Origin: an uncultured Chitinophaga sp.
Lineage (GTDB): Bacteria; Bacteroidota; Bacteroidia; Chitinophagales; Chitinophagaceae
Assembly: GCF_937898475.1 (NCBI RefSeq)
Contig: NZ_CALEJS010000033.1
Span: forward strand, 124,001 to 188,000
Direction: 5' to 3'
DNA length: 64,000 bases
Shown: piece after piece, positions 53,731 through 63,178 of the stretch
Numbering within the stretch: position 1 is the first letter of the stretch
Layout: each line of letters starts with the position of its first letter
Translations under genes and position numbers: made by a program
Notes under the pieces: generated by a model
Seen by the model: only the letters and a program-made list of their open reading frames with translations
What the model was told of the DNA's origin: nothing
Database searches by the model: none

Positions 53731-56223
53731 TTAACGGCCATACACCAACGCCATTACCGGGGCAGTTGCCGAGATCAGGAAATTATCGAACGCCATATTG
53801 GCCGCATGCGTCCGCAGCCCCGCCTTCCCGCTGATGATGGGCGAAGGGTCTGTATAATCTATCACCGGCGTAGCCATGTCATTCAGGTATATCTTGATGT
53901 TGGCGCCATTCAGCACGGCCCGCAGCTTATAGAACTGTCCGGGTGTAAGCGCCTGCGATTTGTACGAAAGAGAGGTCCAGTTATAGTTCTGTTTACCCAG
54001 CACAATACCGCCCGCTTCGATCCCTGCATAATAGCCCTGGAAATAATCAGAGCTCAGCGCAGTGGAATTGCCAAATTCTGCGGCAGCAGGATTACGCACC
54101 CGGAAGATCAGTCCCCCGTTGCCCGATGCAGGACATTGTACATCCGCCTCCACCGTATAATCCGTCCAGCCCACATTCCCCATGGTCCTTTTGCCAAAGC
54201 CGTTGATGGTAGCCCTGCCGGATGAAATAGCATAAGCGCCGTTCGTATAGTTCCATAAGGTAGAGAAACTACCGGAGTCAAAATTATCTGAACCGCCGGG
54301 CACCGTAGTAGCCCCTGATTCGAACTTCAATGTGGAGAAATCAAATTCACCTTCTACCGTTTCTATGCGGATGCTGTGATTGCCCGCAGGCAGGTTCAGG
54401 TTCTTTAAAACCGCCGTACGCCAGGCAGACCAAGCCCCGGTGGCAGGGATGGCCACGATGTCTGAAACAGGGGCGCCATCGCAGTAAACACGCACTTTAC
54501 AGGAGGTGAAGGTAGTGGCGTATCTTATTCCAAGATGATAAGGGCCTGCCGACTGCACATTTACATTGTACTGGTACCACTCGCCAGTCTGGTTCCAGCC
54601 TATATTCTGCCCGCCTTCCTCACAGTCGCGTATATCCACCCGGTCTGCACGGTATTTACCGCCAATATTCTCATTAGTCAGATCATGGTAGCCTGCTCCT
54701 TCTCCGCCTTCATTGTAATGCACGGCAGGAATGGTGCCGGGCACCGGTTTATAGAAGCTGAATACGCCGCTGCCATTTACGCGATTGCTGAACGCAGTGT
54801 AACCAAAGTCAGCGTGGTCGTGATAAGTAGTAACCCCTATCTTGCCGCCTGCTGTGATATTGGCGCTACGGGTAGACTTCAGCATACCATCTACATAGAT
54901 CCTGAAGGTAGTGCCCTCTTTCTCCACACGTATTACATGCCATTTCTGGTAATCCCAGCCCGCAGGAAGCGGGATGGCATTAACACCGATAGACACGCCG
55001 TTCACTTTGATATCTGTTTCCAGCGTATTGTTAAAGCTGCTCAGCAAGGCGGAACCATAGGTATTTTCATCAATGTAGGAAAACACCGCGCCAAAGCGGG
55101 CGTCATTTCCGCCCCTGCTCATTTCCTTCATGTTGAATTCTGCTGTATAATTGGCGGCGGTAGCAGCGGTGGTTACCTGGCGGTACCACTGTAAAGTGGT
55201 TTTATTATCCTGCCACATCAGTTCCTGGTTGTAGATGCCCCAGTTACCACCGTTGATGTTGGTCCAGTTGCCGCCAATGGCCGTTCTGTCAAAGCGGTCA
55301 TAAAATGTGGGCATGGCGGGAGATGGCTGTGTCCAGTTGGTAGGGCCGTATACCAGCAGCTTGTTGCCGTTGAAGCCCATGGGATCGATGTTCAGTTTCC
55401 TGTTGGGTCCTACAATGCTGCTGGGCCCTAAAAGGTTATGATAGGCAATGAACCAGGTATCCAGGTCCGGGCCAATGAAAGACCCGCTATGCCCCAAACC
55501 AAAGAAAGCGCCTTCCGTATTCAGCACAATGGGATTGTTATCTCCGGCGGTGTAGCTGCCCAAGGGACTGGTAGCCGTGGCATAGTGAACGCGGTAGCCC
55601 CTGCTGAAAACATGGTTACCCGTATAGGTCAGGTAGTAAAGACCGTTACGTTTAAATAGCGTGGAGGCTTCCGTCCACCCGTTCAGCGATGTGCCGCTTA
55701 AGGTGGCCCCGCCGCCGCTGATGGATAGCGGGCCGCTCATGACAGCGCCCTGTATGCCGCTGCCCCCTGCATAGGTAAAATACAGCTGCGCATTATCGTC
55801 TATAAATACAGAGCCGTCTATGGTGCGGCCCAGGTTGCCGGTTTGCACGGTAAAGGGGCCCGTCGGACTGGGAGCTGAGAGTATATAATGCCCATTCCCT
55901 GCCGGGGAAGTGTACATGTAGAAGGTGCCGTTCCAGTAGATCACCTCCGGGGCGTAGGCGCCTTTGGAGAGGGTAACAGTATTGGCTACACAGAGCCCTT
56001 CGTAGTTCCAGCTGACAAGGTCCCAGCTGCTCCAGCATTTAACCCCGGTTTGATCATCACGGGTGCTGCAGTACAGGTAGAATTTGCCCCTGAACTTAAG
56101 GATGTAGGGGTCGCCGATACCGTATTCGCCCCATTCCTGGGGAAGTGTGCGGGGGTTGATCACCTGGCCATAGGTAAACAGGGAACAGATCAATAAAATA
56201 ATGATCGTAGTAATGGTTTTCAT
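53731..56223 (-). CDS. Modular glycoside hydrolase family 43 enzyme with lectin-like and CBM6-like modules
   Basis: The 830-aa protein has a signal peptide (MKTITTIIILLICSLFTYGQ) and a GH43 propeller with Asp38 in YGIGDPYIL, Asp136 in TIDGSVFID and Glu185 in GWTEASTLF. A concanavalin-like domain follows (about 320-470: FYDRFDRTAIGGNW), then a CBM6-like module (about 480-640: VHYNEGGEGAGYHDL, YRADRVDIRDC) and a C-terminal LamG-like domain (about 645-815). This suggests an extracellular arabinan- or xylan-degrading enzyme with several binding modules. The substrate is not resolved. Confidence 0.9.
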   Translation of the reverse strand: MKTITTIIILLICSLFTYGQVINPRTLPQEWGEYGIGDPYILKFRGKFYLYCSTRDDQTGVKCWSSWDLVSWNYEGLCVANTVTLSKGAYAPEVIYWNGTFYMYTSPAGNGHYILSAPSPTGPFTVQTGNLGRTIDGSVFIDDNAQLYFTYAGGSGIQGAVMSGPLSISGGGATLSGTSLNGWTEASTLFKRNGLYYLTYTGNHVFSRGYRVHYATATSPLGSYTAGDNNPIVLNTEGAFFGLGHSGSFIGPDLDTWFIAYHNLLGPSSIVGPNRKLNIDPMGFNGNKLLVYGPTNWTQPSPAMPTFYDRFDRTAIGGNWTNINGGNWGIYNQELMWQDNKTTLQWYRQVTTAATAANYTAEFNMKEMSRGGNDARFGAVFSYIDENTYGSALLSSFNNTLETDIKVNGVSIGVNAIPLPAGWDYQKWHVIRVEKEGTTFRIYVDGMLKSTRSANITAGGKIGVTTYHDHADFGYTAFSNRVNGSGVFSFYKPVPGTIPAVHYNEGGEGAGYHDLTNENIGGKYRADRVDIRDCEEGGQNIGWNQTGEWYQYNVNVQSAGPYHLGIRYATTFTSCKVRVYCDGAPVSDIVAIPATGAWSAWRTAVLKNLNLPAGNHSIRIETVEGEFDFSTLKFESGATTVPGGSDNFDSGSFSTLWNYTNGAYAISSGRATINGFGKRTMGNVGWTDYTVEADVQCPASGNGGLIFRVRNPAAAEFGNSTALSSDYFQGYYAGIEAGGIVLGKQNYNWTSLSYKSQALTPGQFYKLRAVLNGANIKIYLNDMATPVIDYTDPSPIISGKAGLRTHAANMAFDNFLISATAPVMALVYGR

Positions 56224-56352
56224 AACAGTGGATTTAGTGCCTTAAATAAATATAAAAATCAGCAGCCTTGCCTGTTATTCATGGTTGATCATTACTTATT
56301 CATTTCTTATCAAATTCCTGTTAAAACTAAGACATAAAAGAACACCTCCGGC

Positions 56353-56384
56353 AAAAAAAGAGACCGTCTGGAAAAGACAGTCTC
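56353..56384 (-). terminator. Intrinsic terminator of the small secreted protein gene
   Basis: On the minus strand GAGAC-TGTCT and AGACG-GTCTC form a stem with one mismatched pair, followed by seven T residues. It lies 39 nt after the stop at 56424. Confidence 0.8.
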
Positions 56385-56423
56385 GTAATAAATCAGTATC
56401 AATGTATTGATAACAACCTGTTA

Positions 56424-56804
56424 TCATGGGCAGCCGGCAGAGTTTACAAAGTAATACTCTGCACTGGTGCTGTTATCTGACCAGCGGTAGTAGTAATAAC
56501 ACTTCCACTCATGGGTCGTATCATTCCACTCGCTCCTGGAAAATATTATTTGTCCGATCTCACATACCCCGTTCACTAATTTTCTGTCCTGACCGTCACA
56601 GCCGGGTTTATTTACAGCGGTATAAGGGTTCCGCATCTGCGGTGCTGCGGGCAGCGCCTTCTGTTTGGTCGAAACTGTTTTCGCCGGGGCGCCGATTGCC
56701 AGGCTGTTTTGCGGGGTGGCAGCAGTTGCCGCTGTTGTTGTCTGGGCCATTGATGCATGCAGGAATAGGAGCATGGAGGCCATGCTTAGCAATAGGTGTT
56801 TCAT
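56424..56804 (-). CDS. Small secreted protein of unknown function
   Basis: The 126-aa protein has a signal peptide (MKHLLLSMASMLLFLHASMA) followed by an Ala/Thr-rich linker and a compact Cys-bearing end: NKPGCDGQDRKLVNGVCEIG, then FSRSEWNDTTHEWKCYYYYR and FVNSAGCP. Four Cys could form two disulfides outside the cell. No family is recognised. A terminator follows. It lies between the GH43 and oxidase genes, all on the minus strand, but terminators separate them. Confidence 0.7.
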   Translation of the reverse strand: MKHLLLSMASMLLFLHASMAQTTTAATAATPQNSLAIGAPAKTVSTKQKALPAAPQMRNPYTAVNKPGCDGQDRKLVNGVCEIGQIIFSRSEWNDTTHEWKCYYYYRWSDNSTSAEYYFVNSAGCP

Positions 56805-56940
56805 ACGGGTTATTTTGATGATGAAAAAAATTTTTATGTTGCCGGCTTTACAAACATATAAAACGTTTTCATATCAGGATCCTCCCGGAGGCTGCCGTTT
56901 TACCAACGGTAGCGGATTGTCTACTAACGGTTGCGGGCAT

Positions 56941-56975
56941 AAAAAAAGCCGCTTCAAAATAGCTTTGAAGCGGCT
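56941..56975 (-). terminator. Intrinsic terminator of the oxidase gene
   Basis: On the minus strand AGCCGCTTCAAAG and CTTTGAAGCGGCT style arms (56947-56958 and 56964-56975) form a 12-bp stem followed by seven T residues. It lies 23 nt after the stop at 56998. Confidence 0.9.
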
Positions 56976-56997
56976 GCTGATGTTGATGGTGATCCCT

Positions 56998-59001
56998 TTA
57001 TTTGCAGGGGCAGATAAACGGATACTCCTTGTTGTCGATAATCGGCGGAATACCAAAGAAATCGTTCAGCACAGATTCCGAAGTGCAATAAGCGCCTTCC
57101 ACCCAGGCCTGGTCATTGGAATAGGCCTCTCCTACAATGAAGATATCTGCATCCGCGCCCTCTATCAGCTGCGAAGGCTTACGTATCTTCTGCTGTACAT
57201 CGCATACATCATAGTGACCTGCATAAGCATGATAACCGGCATTGAACGGCGGCAAAGACCAGTCCATATATTTTGCCTCCAGCGGTTCCGGCACCATGGT
57301 ATAATCTGCCTGCGGACCAAAATGCACCTGTGCCATTTGTTTGCGCAGCATCTTCACCATCACGTCAGGTACTTTACGCGGACCTTCCAGTGGCTGATAG
57401 TTTTCTGAAACAGGCCTTTCACGTTGCCTGTTAGGCCCTATCTCCAGATCTGACCAGAAGCTGGTGAACTGTTCATCATCATAGCTGGCCAGCAGTCCGT
57501 ATACCGGTTTACCGCTCTGGTCCAGGGCATTGTTGCCGAAGTACACCACCTGGCGGATAGGCAGGTCTGTTACACTGGGCCCGATCGTATTCCGTTCGGC
57601 TGCTTTCAGCAGCTGTTCTTCCTGTACTACCGTCAGCCGTGCCTGTATGCAGGTCTCCACAGCTTTGATAAAGGCAGCTGCCGATGCATAAGGGGTTTCC
57701 AGGATGCTGACATTGTTAACATCGTTGCCCATGTCTGCAATGTAAGCCGGCGGAAAGCCATTCTTCTGCAGCTGGTCCAGCACATCCTGGGTCACCTCAT
57801 AACCGGTGATCTGCGCCGGGTAGGCGGGCGGGTTAGTGGCGTTCTCCGTCCACCAGGGCTCATGAAAGAACATCCCTACTTTATAGGACGGCTGCAGCAC
57901 GGCAGATTCCAGGTACAGCTGTACTTTCCTGTGGTTCAGCACATCCAGTCCCTTATGCGCTATATAACGGGAAGCCTGCGCTACCAGCTCTATGGCGTAA
58001 CGGGGCATTGCCAGCCAGGCGGCTGTTGTAGTCCGTGGTTCGCCGGATGCTTTATTCGGGTGCTCGCGGGTAGCTATTGTATAAGTGATCACGTTATCGA
58101 TCACCAGGATGGAATGCAGGCGTGTATCCGGGTAGTAGTCAAATTTAACCTGCTTCTCCTTTGCCAGTTTTTCAATGGCATTGAACAGGGCGTTGAACAT
58201 GCTGGAATACCCATGCGTAAGCGTACGGTATTCTGTGCCCGGTGTGAATTCGTTATTGGCCTGGAAAGCCACTGCGGAGTTCCAGTTGATCACGTTGGAT
58301 GTATAACCGTTACCGTCAGAAGTATATTTATATCCTTCTGATCCCAGCTGGTCAAACATCAGGTTCCAGTAACCGATGTCTTTCAGGTGATCACCTTTCT
58401 TATAAACGGAGCTGTCCGGCAGCTCGGCCCTGATCTTCCCATTGCGGTAAAAATCGCACCACTCCAGCCTGGTTTGCGGGCCTGAATCGGCGGTTACCGC
58501 CAGGCTTTCCACGATATTGAAACCGGTATCGGGTGAGGATGCCGCACCATAGTTCTGTACATTATAGGGCGCCGGGTTGGAGGAAGAAATATCGTTCAGG
58601 TACATATTCTTCGTACGCAGGTAGAACAAGGGGTTGGTGGATTCATTAAAGGGCACGGAAAATTTCTTCAGGTCCAGCTTCTCAATAACGGTCGTTACTA
58701 AACGATGCCCGCCGCCTTTAGGCGTACCGTCCCAATAAGAATAGCGCATACCGCCCAGCTCCAGGTAAGATTTTGTTTTATCGTCCTGGTAATGCCAGGT
58801 ACAGATACGTGCGCCGGCGGCGCGGGTGCCGGGGTTTTCTTTATTGAAAGCATATTTGCCCCAGTCAAACAGTTCCAGTGTATCGCCCGGCTGTAATTGT
58901 TTGGCGGAAGCCTTTTCAGTATTATTCATGCTGTCCAGTAATCGCCAGGCAGTATAAAGCCCTGCCGCCCCGGCTCCGAAGATGGAATACTTCTTTCCCA
59001 T
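56998..59001 (-). CDS. FAD-dependent amine/L-amino-acid oxidase
   Basis: The 667-aa protein opens with the FAD-binding motif YSIFGAGAAGLYTAWRLLD, and ends with a family pattern VGEAYSNDQAWVEGAYCTSE, found in flavin amine oxidases and L-amino acid oxidases. ELGGMRYSYW near residue 80 corresponds to the arginine-bearing GGMR motif that contacts flavin or substrate. No signal peptide is present. Its neighbour (59044-60762) is a 2-oxo acid decarboxylase, so oxidation of an amino acid to the oxo acid, followed by decarboxylation to an aldehyde, is the likely pathway. The substrate is unknown. Confidence 0.85.
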   Translation of the reverse strand: MGKKYSIFGAGAAGLYTAWRLLDSMNNTEKASAKQLQPGDTLELFDWGKYAFNKENPGTRAAGARICTWHYQDDKTKSYLELGGMRYSYWDGTPKGGGHRLVTTVIEKLDLKKFSVPFNESTNPLFYLRTKNMYLNDISSSNPAPYNVQNYGAASSPDTGFNIVESLAVTADSGPQTRLEWCDFYRNGKIRAELPDSSVYKKGDHLKDIGYWNLMFDQLGSEGYKYTSDGNGYTSNVINWNSAVAFQANNEFTPGTEYRTLTHGYSSMFNALFNAIEKLAKEKQVKFDYYPDTRLHSILVIDNVITYTIATREHPNKASGEPRTTTAAWLAMPRYAIELVAQASRYIAHKGLDVLNHRKVQLYLESAVLQPSYKVGMFFHEPWWTENATNPPAYPAQITGYEVTQDVLDQLQKNGFPPAYIADMGNDVNNVSILETPYASAAAFIKAVETCIQARLTVVQEEQLLKAAERNTIGPSVTDLPIRQVVYFGNNALDQSGKPVYGLLASYDDEQFTSFWSDLEIGPNRQRERPVSENYQPLEGPRKVPDVMVKMLRKQMAQVHFGPQADYTMVPEPLEAKYMDWSLPPFNAGYHAYAGHYDVCDVQQKIRKPSQLIEGADADIFIVGEAYSNDQAWVEGAYCTSESVLNDFFGIPPIIDNKEYPFICPCK

Positions 59002-59043
59002 AGAATAGTGTTTTGAGGGTGAAAAAACGTTTAAATGCGTCGA

Positions 59044-60762
59044 TCAGCTTTCTGTTCCAAGCCGGTACATCTGGCGGGGAAGATCCTTTTCGGGGATCAC
59101 CACTTCTACCAGGGCTGGTTTATCAGTGAGCGCCCAGATCTTCGGCAATGCGGCATTCAGTTCGTCAACGGTGGTAACGCGGAATCCCTCTGCGCCAAAG
59201 GCCTTGGCAAGGGCCAGGTAATCCCATTTTGGCAGGATGTCGAATGTATCAAAGGTATGCTCCGGGCCAGGCTTGAAGGAATTGATATCCACATATACCT
59301 GTTCAATAGCGTAAACGGCATTGCTCATTACGAAGACCACGGCATTGAGTTTGTTCCTGGCCAGGGTGGAGAGCGACTGGCATATCATCATGAAGCCGCC
59401 ATCGCCCGCTATGGTCCAGGCGCGTTTACCGCTGCCCAGCTGCGCGCCGGATGCAGCGCCGGTTTCATAGCCGATGATCTGCCAGGCGGCAGAAGCCAGG
59501 AAACTGTTCTGCGATAAACCGTAGGCATTTGTAGCCACATACATGGCAGAGCTGATGCCGAAGGTCATGACAATCTGGTTCAGCAGCTTATTTTGCTGCA
59601 GGAACTGCATGGAGTGCTGGAAGAAACGGTTGTAGGTAATGGTTTGCGGACTTGCATCCCAATACGGATCTGAATTAGACAGCCAGGGCTCCGGGAACTT
59701 TGGCTGTGGTGGCGCCGTTACATTCAGCGGATAGGTGTTCACCTTTTTGAAACGGGTGAGCAGGGCGTCCATAAAATCCTCCATGGTCACGTCTTTGTAG
59801 ATAAAGTAACCCGCCCTGATCTGCTCCGTAGTGGCCAGCACCATATTGGGATACTTGTTCTCAACGAACCAGAGGTAATCATCCGTCATGATCGTGCCCA
59901 GGGTAAGGATACAATCTGATTGCTCCACAATGTTACGGACGCTTTCAATGGAGGCGGCGTCTGAATAGGTGCCGATAAACTTATCGCCGCCTTCATCCAG
60001 CACGGTTTTACCCAGGGAGGTGGTGGTGTACAGGAAACCGCTGGCGTCGATCAGGTCCTGCAGCAGGCCGGATAAGCCGTGGCGCAGTACTTCCACGCCC
60101 GCAAAGATCAGGGGATTTTTGGCGGCAGCGATCTGCGACCAGGCCTGATCCACAGCATTCAACAGCGCCAGCGGATCACTGCTGCGTTTCAGCGGCTCCA
60201 GCGGCTTGTCTGGCGGCGGCAGACAGGGTTCTCCCCATACTTCCTTGTAGCATTCAATGAACACCGGCCTTTTGTGCGTGATGGCGGCAATGAGCAGCCG
60301 GTCTATTTTCTCTCCTGCTCCGGCGGAAGTGCTGAGCGTTTCAGCTGCAACCGTTACCTGTTTGTACACTTCCTGGTCGGCCGCCAGGTTGCCGGTGGAG
60401 TGATGATACAGCACGTCGTACATGTTGGTGATACGACGGGCATCTGCACCGGGTGTGGCGCTGATCACTACAACGGGGCTGCGTTCAACATAAGCGCCCC
60501 CAATGCCATTCAGGGCAATGAAGGTACTCACCCCGTACTGCAGGGATACCGCGGCCAGTCCCCTGGTACGGCCATAGGCATCGGCGGCATAACCGGCGTC
60601 CAGCTCATTGATACAGCCAATCGCTGTTACACCGTCAAAATGTTCAAGGGCCTGGGTAAAATGTTTAACGTAATCGCCGGGAATCTGGAAGACCTCCGTA
60701 ACGTTGAGTTGTTTTAACCGTGTAAGCAAGTAATCTGCAACGGTAAAATTCTGCTTTTGCAT
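59044..60762 (-). CDS. Thiamine-pyrophosphate-dependent 2-oxo acid decarboxylase
   Basis: The 572-aa protein has the pyruvate/indolepyruvate decarboxylase plan: Glu53 in INELDAGYAADAYGR, the His120-His121 pair characteristic of decarboxylases, GDGG at 453-456 with Asn481 for Mg-TPP binding, and Glu487 in YAIE. It therefore decarboxylates a 2-oxo acid to an aldehyde; indole-, phenyl- or aliphatic pyruvates are possible substrates. The stop lies 42 nt before the start of the oxidase gene. The pair may be cotranscribed, with the decarboxylase first. Confidence 0.92.
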   Translation of the reverse strand: MQKQNFTVADYLLTRLKQLNVTEVFQIPGDYVKHFTQALEHFDGVTAIGCINELDAGYAADAYGRTRGLAAVSLQYGVSTFIALNGIGGAYVERSPVVVISATPGADARRITNMYDVLYHHSTGNLAADQEVYKQVTVAAETLSTSAGAGEKIDRLLIAAITHKRPVFIECYKEVWGEPCLPPPDKPLEPLKRSSDPLALLNAVDQAWSQIAAAKNPLIFAGVEVLRHGLSGLLQDLIDASGFLYTTTSLGKTVLDEGGDKFIGTYSDAASIESVRNIVEQSDCILTLGTIMTDDYLWFVENKYPNMVLATTEQIRAGYFIYKDVTMEDFMDALLTRFKKVNTYPLNVTAPPQPKFPEPWLSNSDPYWDASPQTITYNRFFQHSMQFLQQNKLLNQIVMTFGISSAMYVATNAYGLSQNSFLASAAWQIIGYETGAASGAQLGSGKRAWTIAGDGGFMMICQSLSTLARNKLNAVVFVMSNAVYAIEQVYVDINSFKPGPEHTFDTFDILPKWDYLALAKAFGAEGFRVTTVDELNAALPKIWALTDKPALVEVVIPEKDLPRQMYRLGTES

Positions 60763-61026
60763 TTTTTTCGGTTTATGTAATTGAGGGAATACAGTGGTGT
60801 AGCTGTTTTACGATGGAAAACAGGGAATCAGTATCATGGGATCTGTTGTGGTTGCATTCTACGTTTTCATATGACAAGTCAGGGTCTTCTATCTACGGGG
60901 ATGGAAGATAGTGATTTTTTAAACACCCGGAAAAATTAAATGATTGACAAACAGTTCAGATAACTTTATCCTGTTCCTGTATGCTATTATTTATTGTGTA
61001 TATTTAACGGCTTCAAATCCTGACCT

Positions 61027-61149
61027 ATGAATTTTATCAAGCGGCTGTTCCGCAGCAATATGGTTGATTGTCCCCGATGCCTGGGAAAAGGTAAAGTTGA
61101 CCTGGAAGATCTATTAAACACTACCGAAAATGACAGCCAATGGGACTAG
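61027..61149 (+). CDS. 40-aa protein with a single CxxCxGxG-type zinc motif
   Basis: The peptide starts MNFIKRLFRSN and has CPRCLGKGKVDL in the middle, like one repeat of the DnaJ zinc finger, followed by an acidic tail. Its stop overlaps the next gene start by 10 nt, so it is probably translated with it. The 264 nt before it (60763-61026) contain no gene that I can support. Confidence 0.55.
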   Translation: MNFIKRLFRSNMVDCPRCLGKGKVDLEDLLNTTENDSQWD

Positions 61150-61751
61150 AATCATATCTATTCAATATCGAATTTAAAGATCCGGTTTTGGAGCAAGACA
61201 TCATTGGTCTATTTGAAAGAACAGGCATGAAGCACCTGGATGATAAGTTCAATAAACGAACCGCTGAAAATTATGGCGCTTACTACTTTGAACTAAGGAC
61301 TGAAAATGGTTTAACCGAGGCGCATTGTATACTAGGACCAACAGCGTCCGTATTGGAAGACTTCAGTCTGCGGTTTTCTATCGTCAGCCCCAGTACCGTA
61401 ATTGACCAGACCTTTGATCTGCTCAGGAAACTAAATGATATCAGGTCAATTAAAGTCCAGGACACTGAAATTAAAAATCATAGATACCGGCAATTACGCA
61501 TAGCAGGAAAAGTTGACAATTGGTTTCGGGGGCTTGAAGGTACAGACGAGGAAGCGGAAATTGAGCAATCCTCTTATATTGAAATAGACGCGGAAAAGTT
61601 TCTTCAAAATCAGCCTGGAATAATGAAACGGCAGATAATCGCCAATAACGATAAAGGAGAAGTGATTGAAGGCGGTGATAAAACTATCCGTTTCATTGAG
61701 AAAAAAGGTTTGTTTCACCGCTTTCTTGGTTGGATAAAGAATGAATTATAA
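61140..61751 (+). CDS. Cytoplasmic protein of unknown family
   Basis: The 203-aa protein starts MGLESYLFNIEFKDPVLEQD and has a mixed alpha/beta pattern (GAYYFELRTENGLTEAHCIL, DFSLRFSIVSPSTVIDQTFD), with KGLFHRFLGWIKNEL at the end. No family is recognised. It overlaps the small zinc-motif gene by 10 nt at its start. AT-richer codon use than the central part of the window is visible here and in the genes that follow. Confidence 0.65.
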   Translation: MGLESYLFNIEFKDPVLEQDIIGLFERTGMKHLDDKFNKRTAENYGAYYFELRTENGLTEAHCILGPTASVLEDFSLRFSIVSPSTVIDQTFDLLRKLNDIRSIKVQDTEIKNHRYRQLRIAGKVDNWFRGLEGTDEEAEIEQSSYIEIDAEKFLQNQPGIMKRQIIANNDKGEVIEGGDKTIRFIEKKGLFHRFLGWIKNEL

Positions 61752-61785
61752 TTACCTCAATTACTCCCATATACACTCAATACTT

Positions 61786-62034
61786 ATGACAGCAGAAAAA
61801 TTTGTAAAAGAATTTTCAAAACTGCAAACATCAGGACAACAAACGTTTATAGAAAGGACAACTGTTTACCCTGGTGATACCGTTGTCGCTGAAATCAGGC
61901 TAAGTTCCCCAGAACAATTTGCGGGACAACTCAAAGAGGGGATAACATTTGATTTTTTAGAAGGTGCAAGAATTATTGGCAAGGGAAAAATTCAACAAAT
62001 TGTAAATAACCGGCTAAGAAAAGCCCACCCTTAA
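61786..62034 (+). CDS. Small EF-Tu-domain-like beta-barrel protein
   Basis: The 82-aa protein has RTTVYPGDTVVAEIRLSSPE, FAGQLKEGITFDFLEGARII and GKGKIQQIVNNRL, the pattern of the C-terminal beta-barrel of EF-Tu. Free-standing versions occur in bacteria and are of unknown function. The open frame extends to 61741, but the ATG at 61786 begins the domain directly. It is in a co-directional run with its neighbours. Confidence 0.7.
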   Translation: MTAEKFVKEFSKLQTSGQQTFIERTTVYPGDTVVAEIRLSSPEQFAGQLKEGITFDFLEGARIIGKGKIQQIVNNRLRKAHP

Positions 62035-62076
62035 TAAGGCTTTATCAGATGCCAATTATCAAATCAATATTTTAAT

Positions 62077-63174
62077 ATGGTAAATCCCAAAGACGTTCTG
62101 GTAGTTACAACATCTTCTGTTGACGGACTTAAAGTAAAACGGTACTTGAAACCTGTTTCTGCGCACATTGTTGCAGGGACAAACCTATTCAACGATTTTC
62201 TGGGCGGATTAACTGACGTTTTCGGCGGACGCTCTTACACTTACCAGAAACAATTGAGATCTCTTTACGAAGAAGCAATAGAACGAATAAAATTCGCAGC
62301 CTATGAAATCGGAGCAAACTGTATTGTTGGGTTGAATATAGACATGGACGAAATTTCAGGAAAAGGTAAGTCTATGTTCATGCTGACAGCAGTTGGAACC
62401 GCAGTCATTCTGGAAAAGGAAGTTGCAGAAAAAGCACACTTGCCAAAACCCGATGAAAAACCCGATCATGTTGGTCTTGAAAGAATCGACATTTTAAGAT
62501 ACAAAAAAAAGATAATAGAAGAAGCAAACACCGGTAGCCTGTCGCTTAACGAATATGTCTGGAACTTCATCACTACAAACCAGGTCGATGAAGTGTTCCC
62601 ATTTCTCCTGAATAAGTTTACAACAACAATCGTAAATGACCACGGTCTTCTTGAAGCTACTAACCAATTTTACAAGCAGCTAGTCAGCTATATTGACGCC
62701 TTACCTGAACACAAAAAATTAGACCTGCTATATAATAGCATTAAAAATGAATCAAGCGAACTACTTACATCAAAACTATCCGATATAATTAACGAGCTAA
62801 ATCTGTTCGATTACAATTACAGCATGGAGCTGTTAAATAGTGATAATTTCCGGACAAAGAAGCGCGCCCTCCGCATCGTCACATACAACAAGCCATACTA
62901 TAATACCCAAGACATTCAGGAATTACAGCATATAAGGAGCTATATTCAACAGGCCTTCACCGAACGTGGCACCAGGACAACAAAAAAGCAGTTGTTATCG
63001 TCAAAAGAAAAGGAAGTATGGACTTGTGAATGCGGGAAAACCAGCGATATAGATACCTACTGCAACGGCTGCGGACAAGATATTTATGGCTTTAAGCAAA
63101 ATGAAATGAAACCAGCGGATGCAGATAATTATATTGGCGAAAAAATAGAACTTATTTCTGAATATATAAAATAG
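62077..63174 (+). CDS. YbjQ-like protein with C-terminal zinc ribbon
   Basis: The 365-aa protein has an N-terminal YbjQ-type domain (about 1-115: VLVVTTSSVDGLKVKRYLKP, GGRSYTYQKQLRSLYEEAIE, AAYEIGANCIVGLNIDMDEI). A helical middle section follows, and a zinc-ribbon-like end with Cys317, Cys319 and a CNGC pair near 330. YbjQ domains are pentameric and of unknown function. The fusion with a Zn ribbon suggests a nucleic-acid or protein-binding role. The next gene begins 4 nt after the stop. Confidence 0.8.
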   Translation: MVNPKDVLVVTTSSVDGLKVKRYLKPVSAHIVAGTNLFNDFLGGLTDVFGGRSYTYQKQLRSLYEEAIERIKFAAYEIGANCIVGLNIDMDEISGKGKSMFMLTAVGTAVILEKEVAEKAHLPKPDEKPDHVGLERIDILRYKKKIIEEANTGSLSLNEYVWNFITTNQVDEVFPFLLNKFTTTIVNDHGLLEATNQFYKQLVSYIDALPEHKKLDLLYNSIKNESSELLTSKLSDIINELNLFDYNYSMELLNSDNFRTKKRALRIVTYNKPYYNTQDIQELQHIRSYIQQAFTERGTRTTKKQLLSSKEKEVWTCECGKTSDIDTYCNGCGQDIYGFKQNEMKPADADNYIGEKIELISEYIK

Positions 63175-63178
63175 GCAA

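Noticed and set aside
56805..56940. Direct repeat around CCAACGGTAGCGG and CTAACGGTTGCGG, with a short Cys-containing frame
   Set aside because: Only two imperfect copies, no start or family evidence; considered chance.
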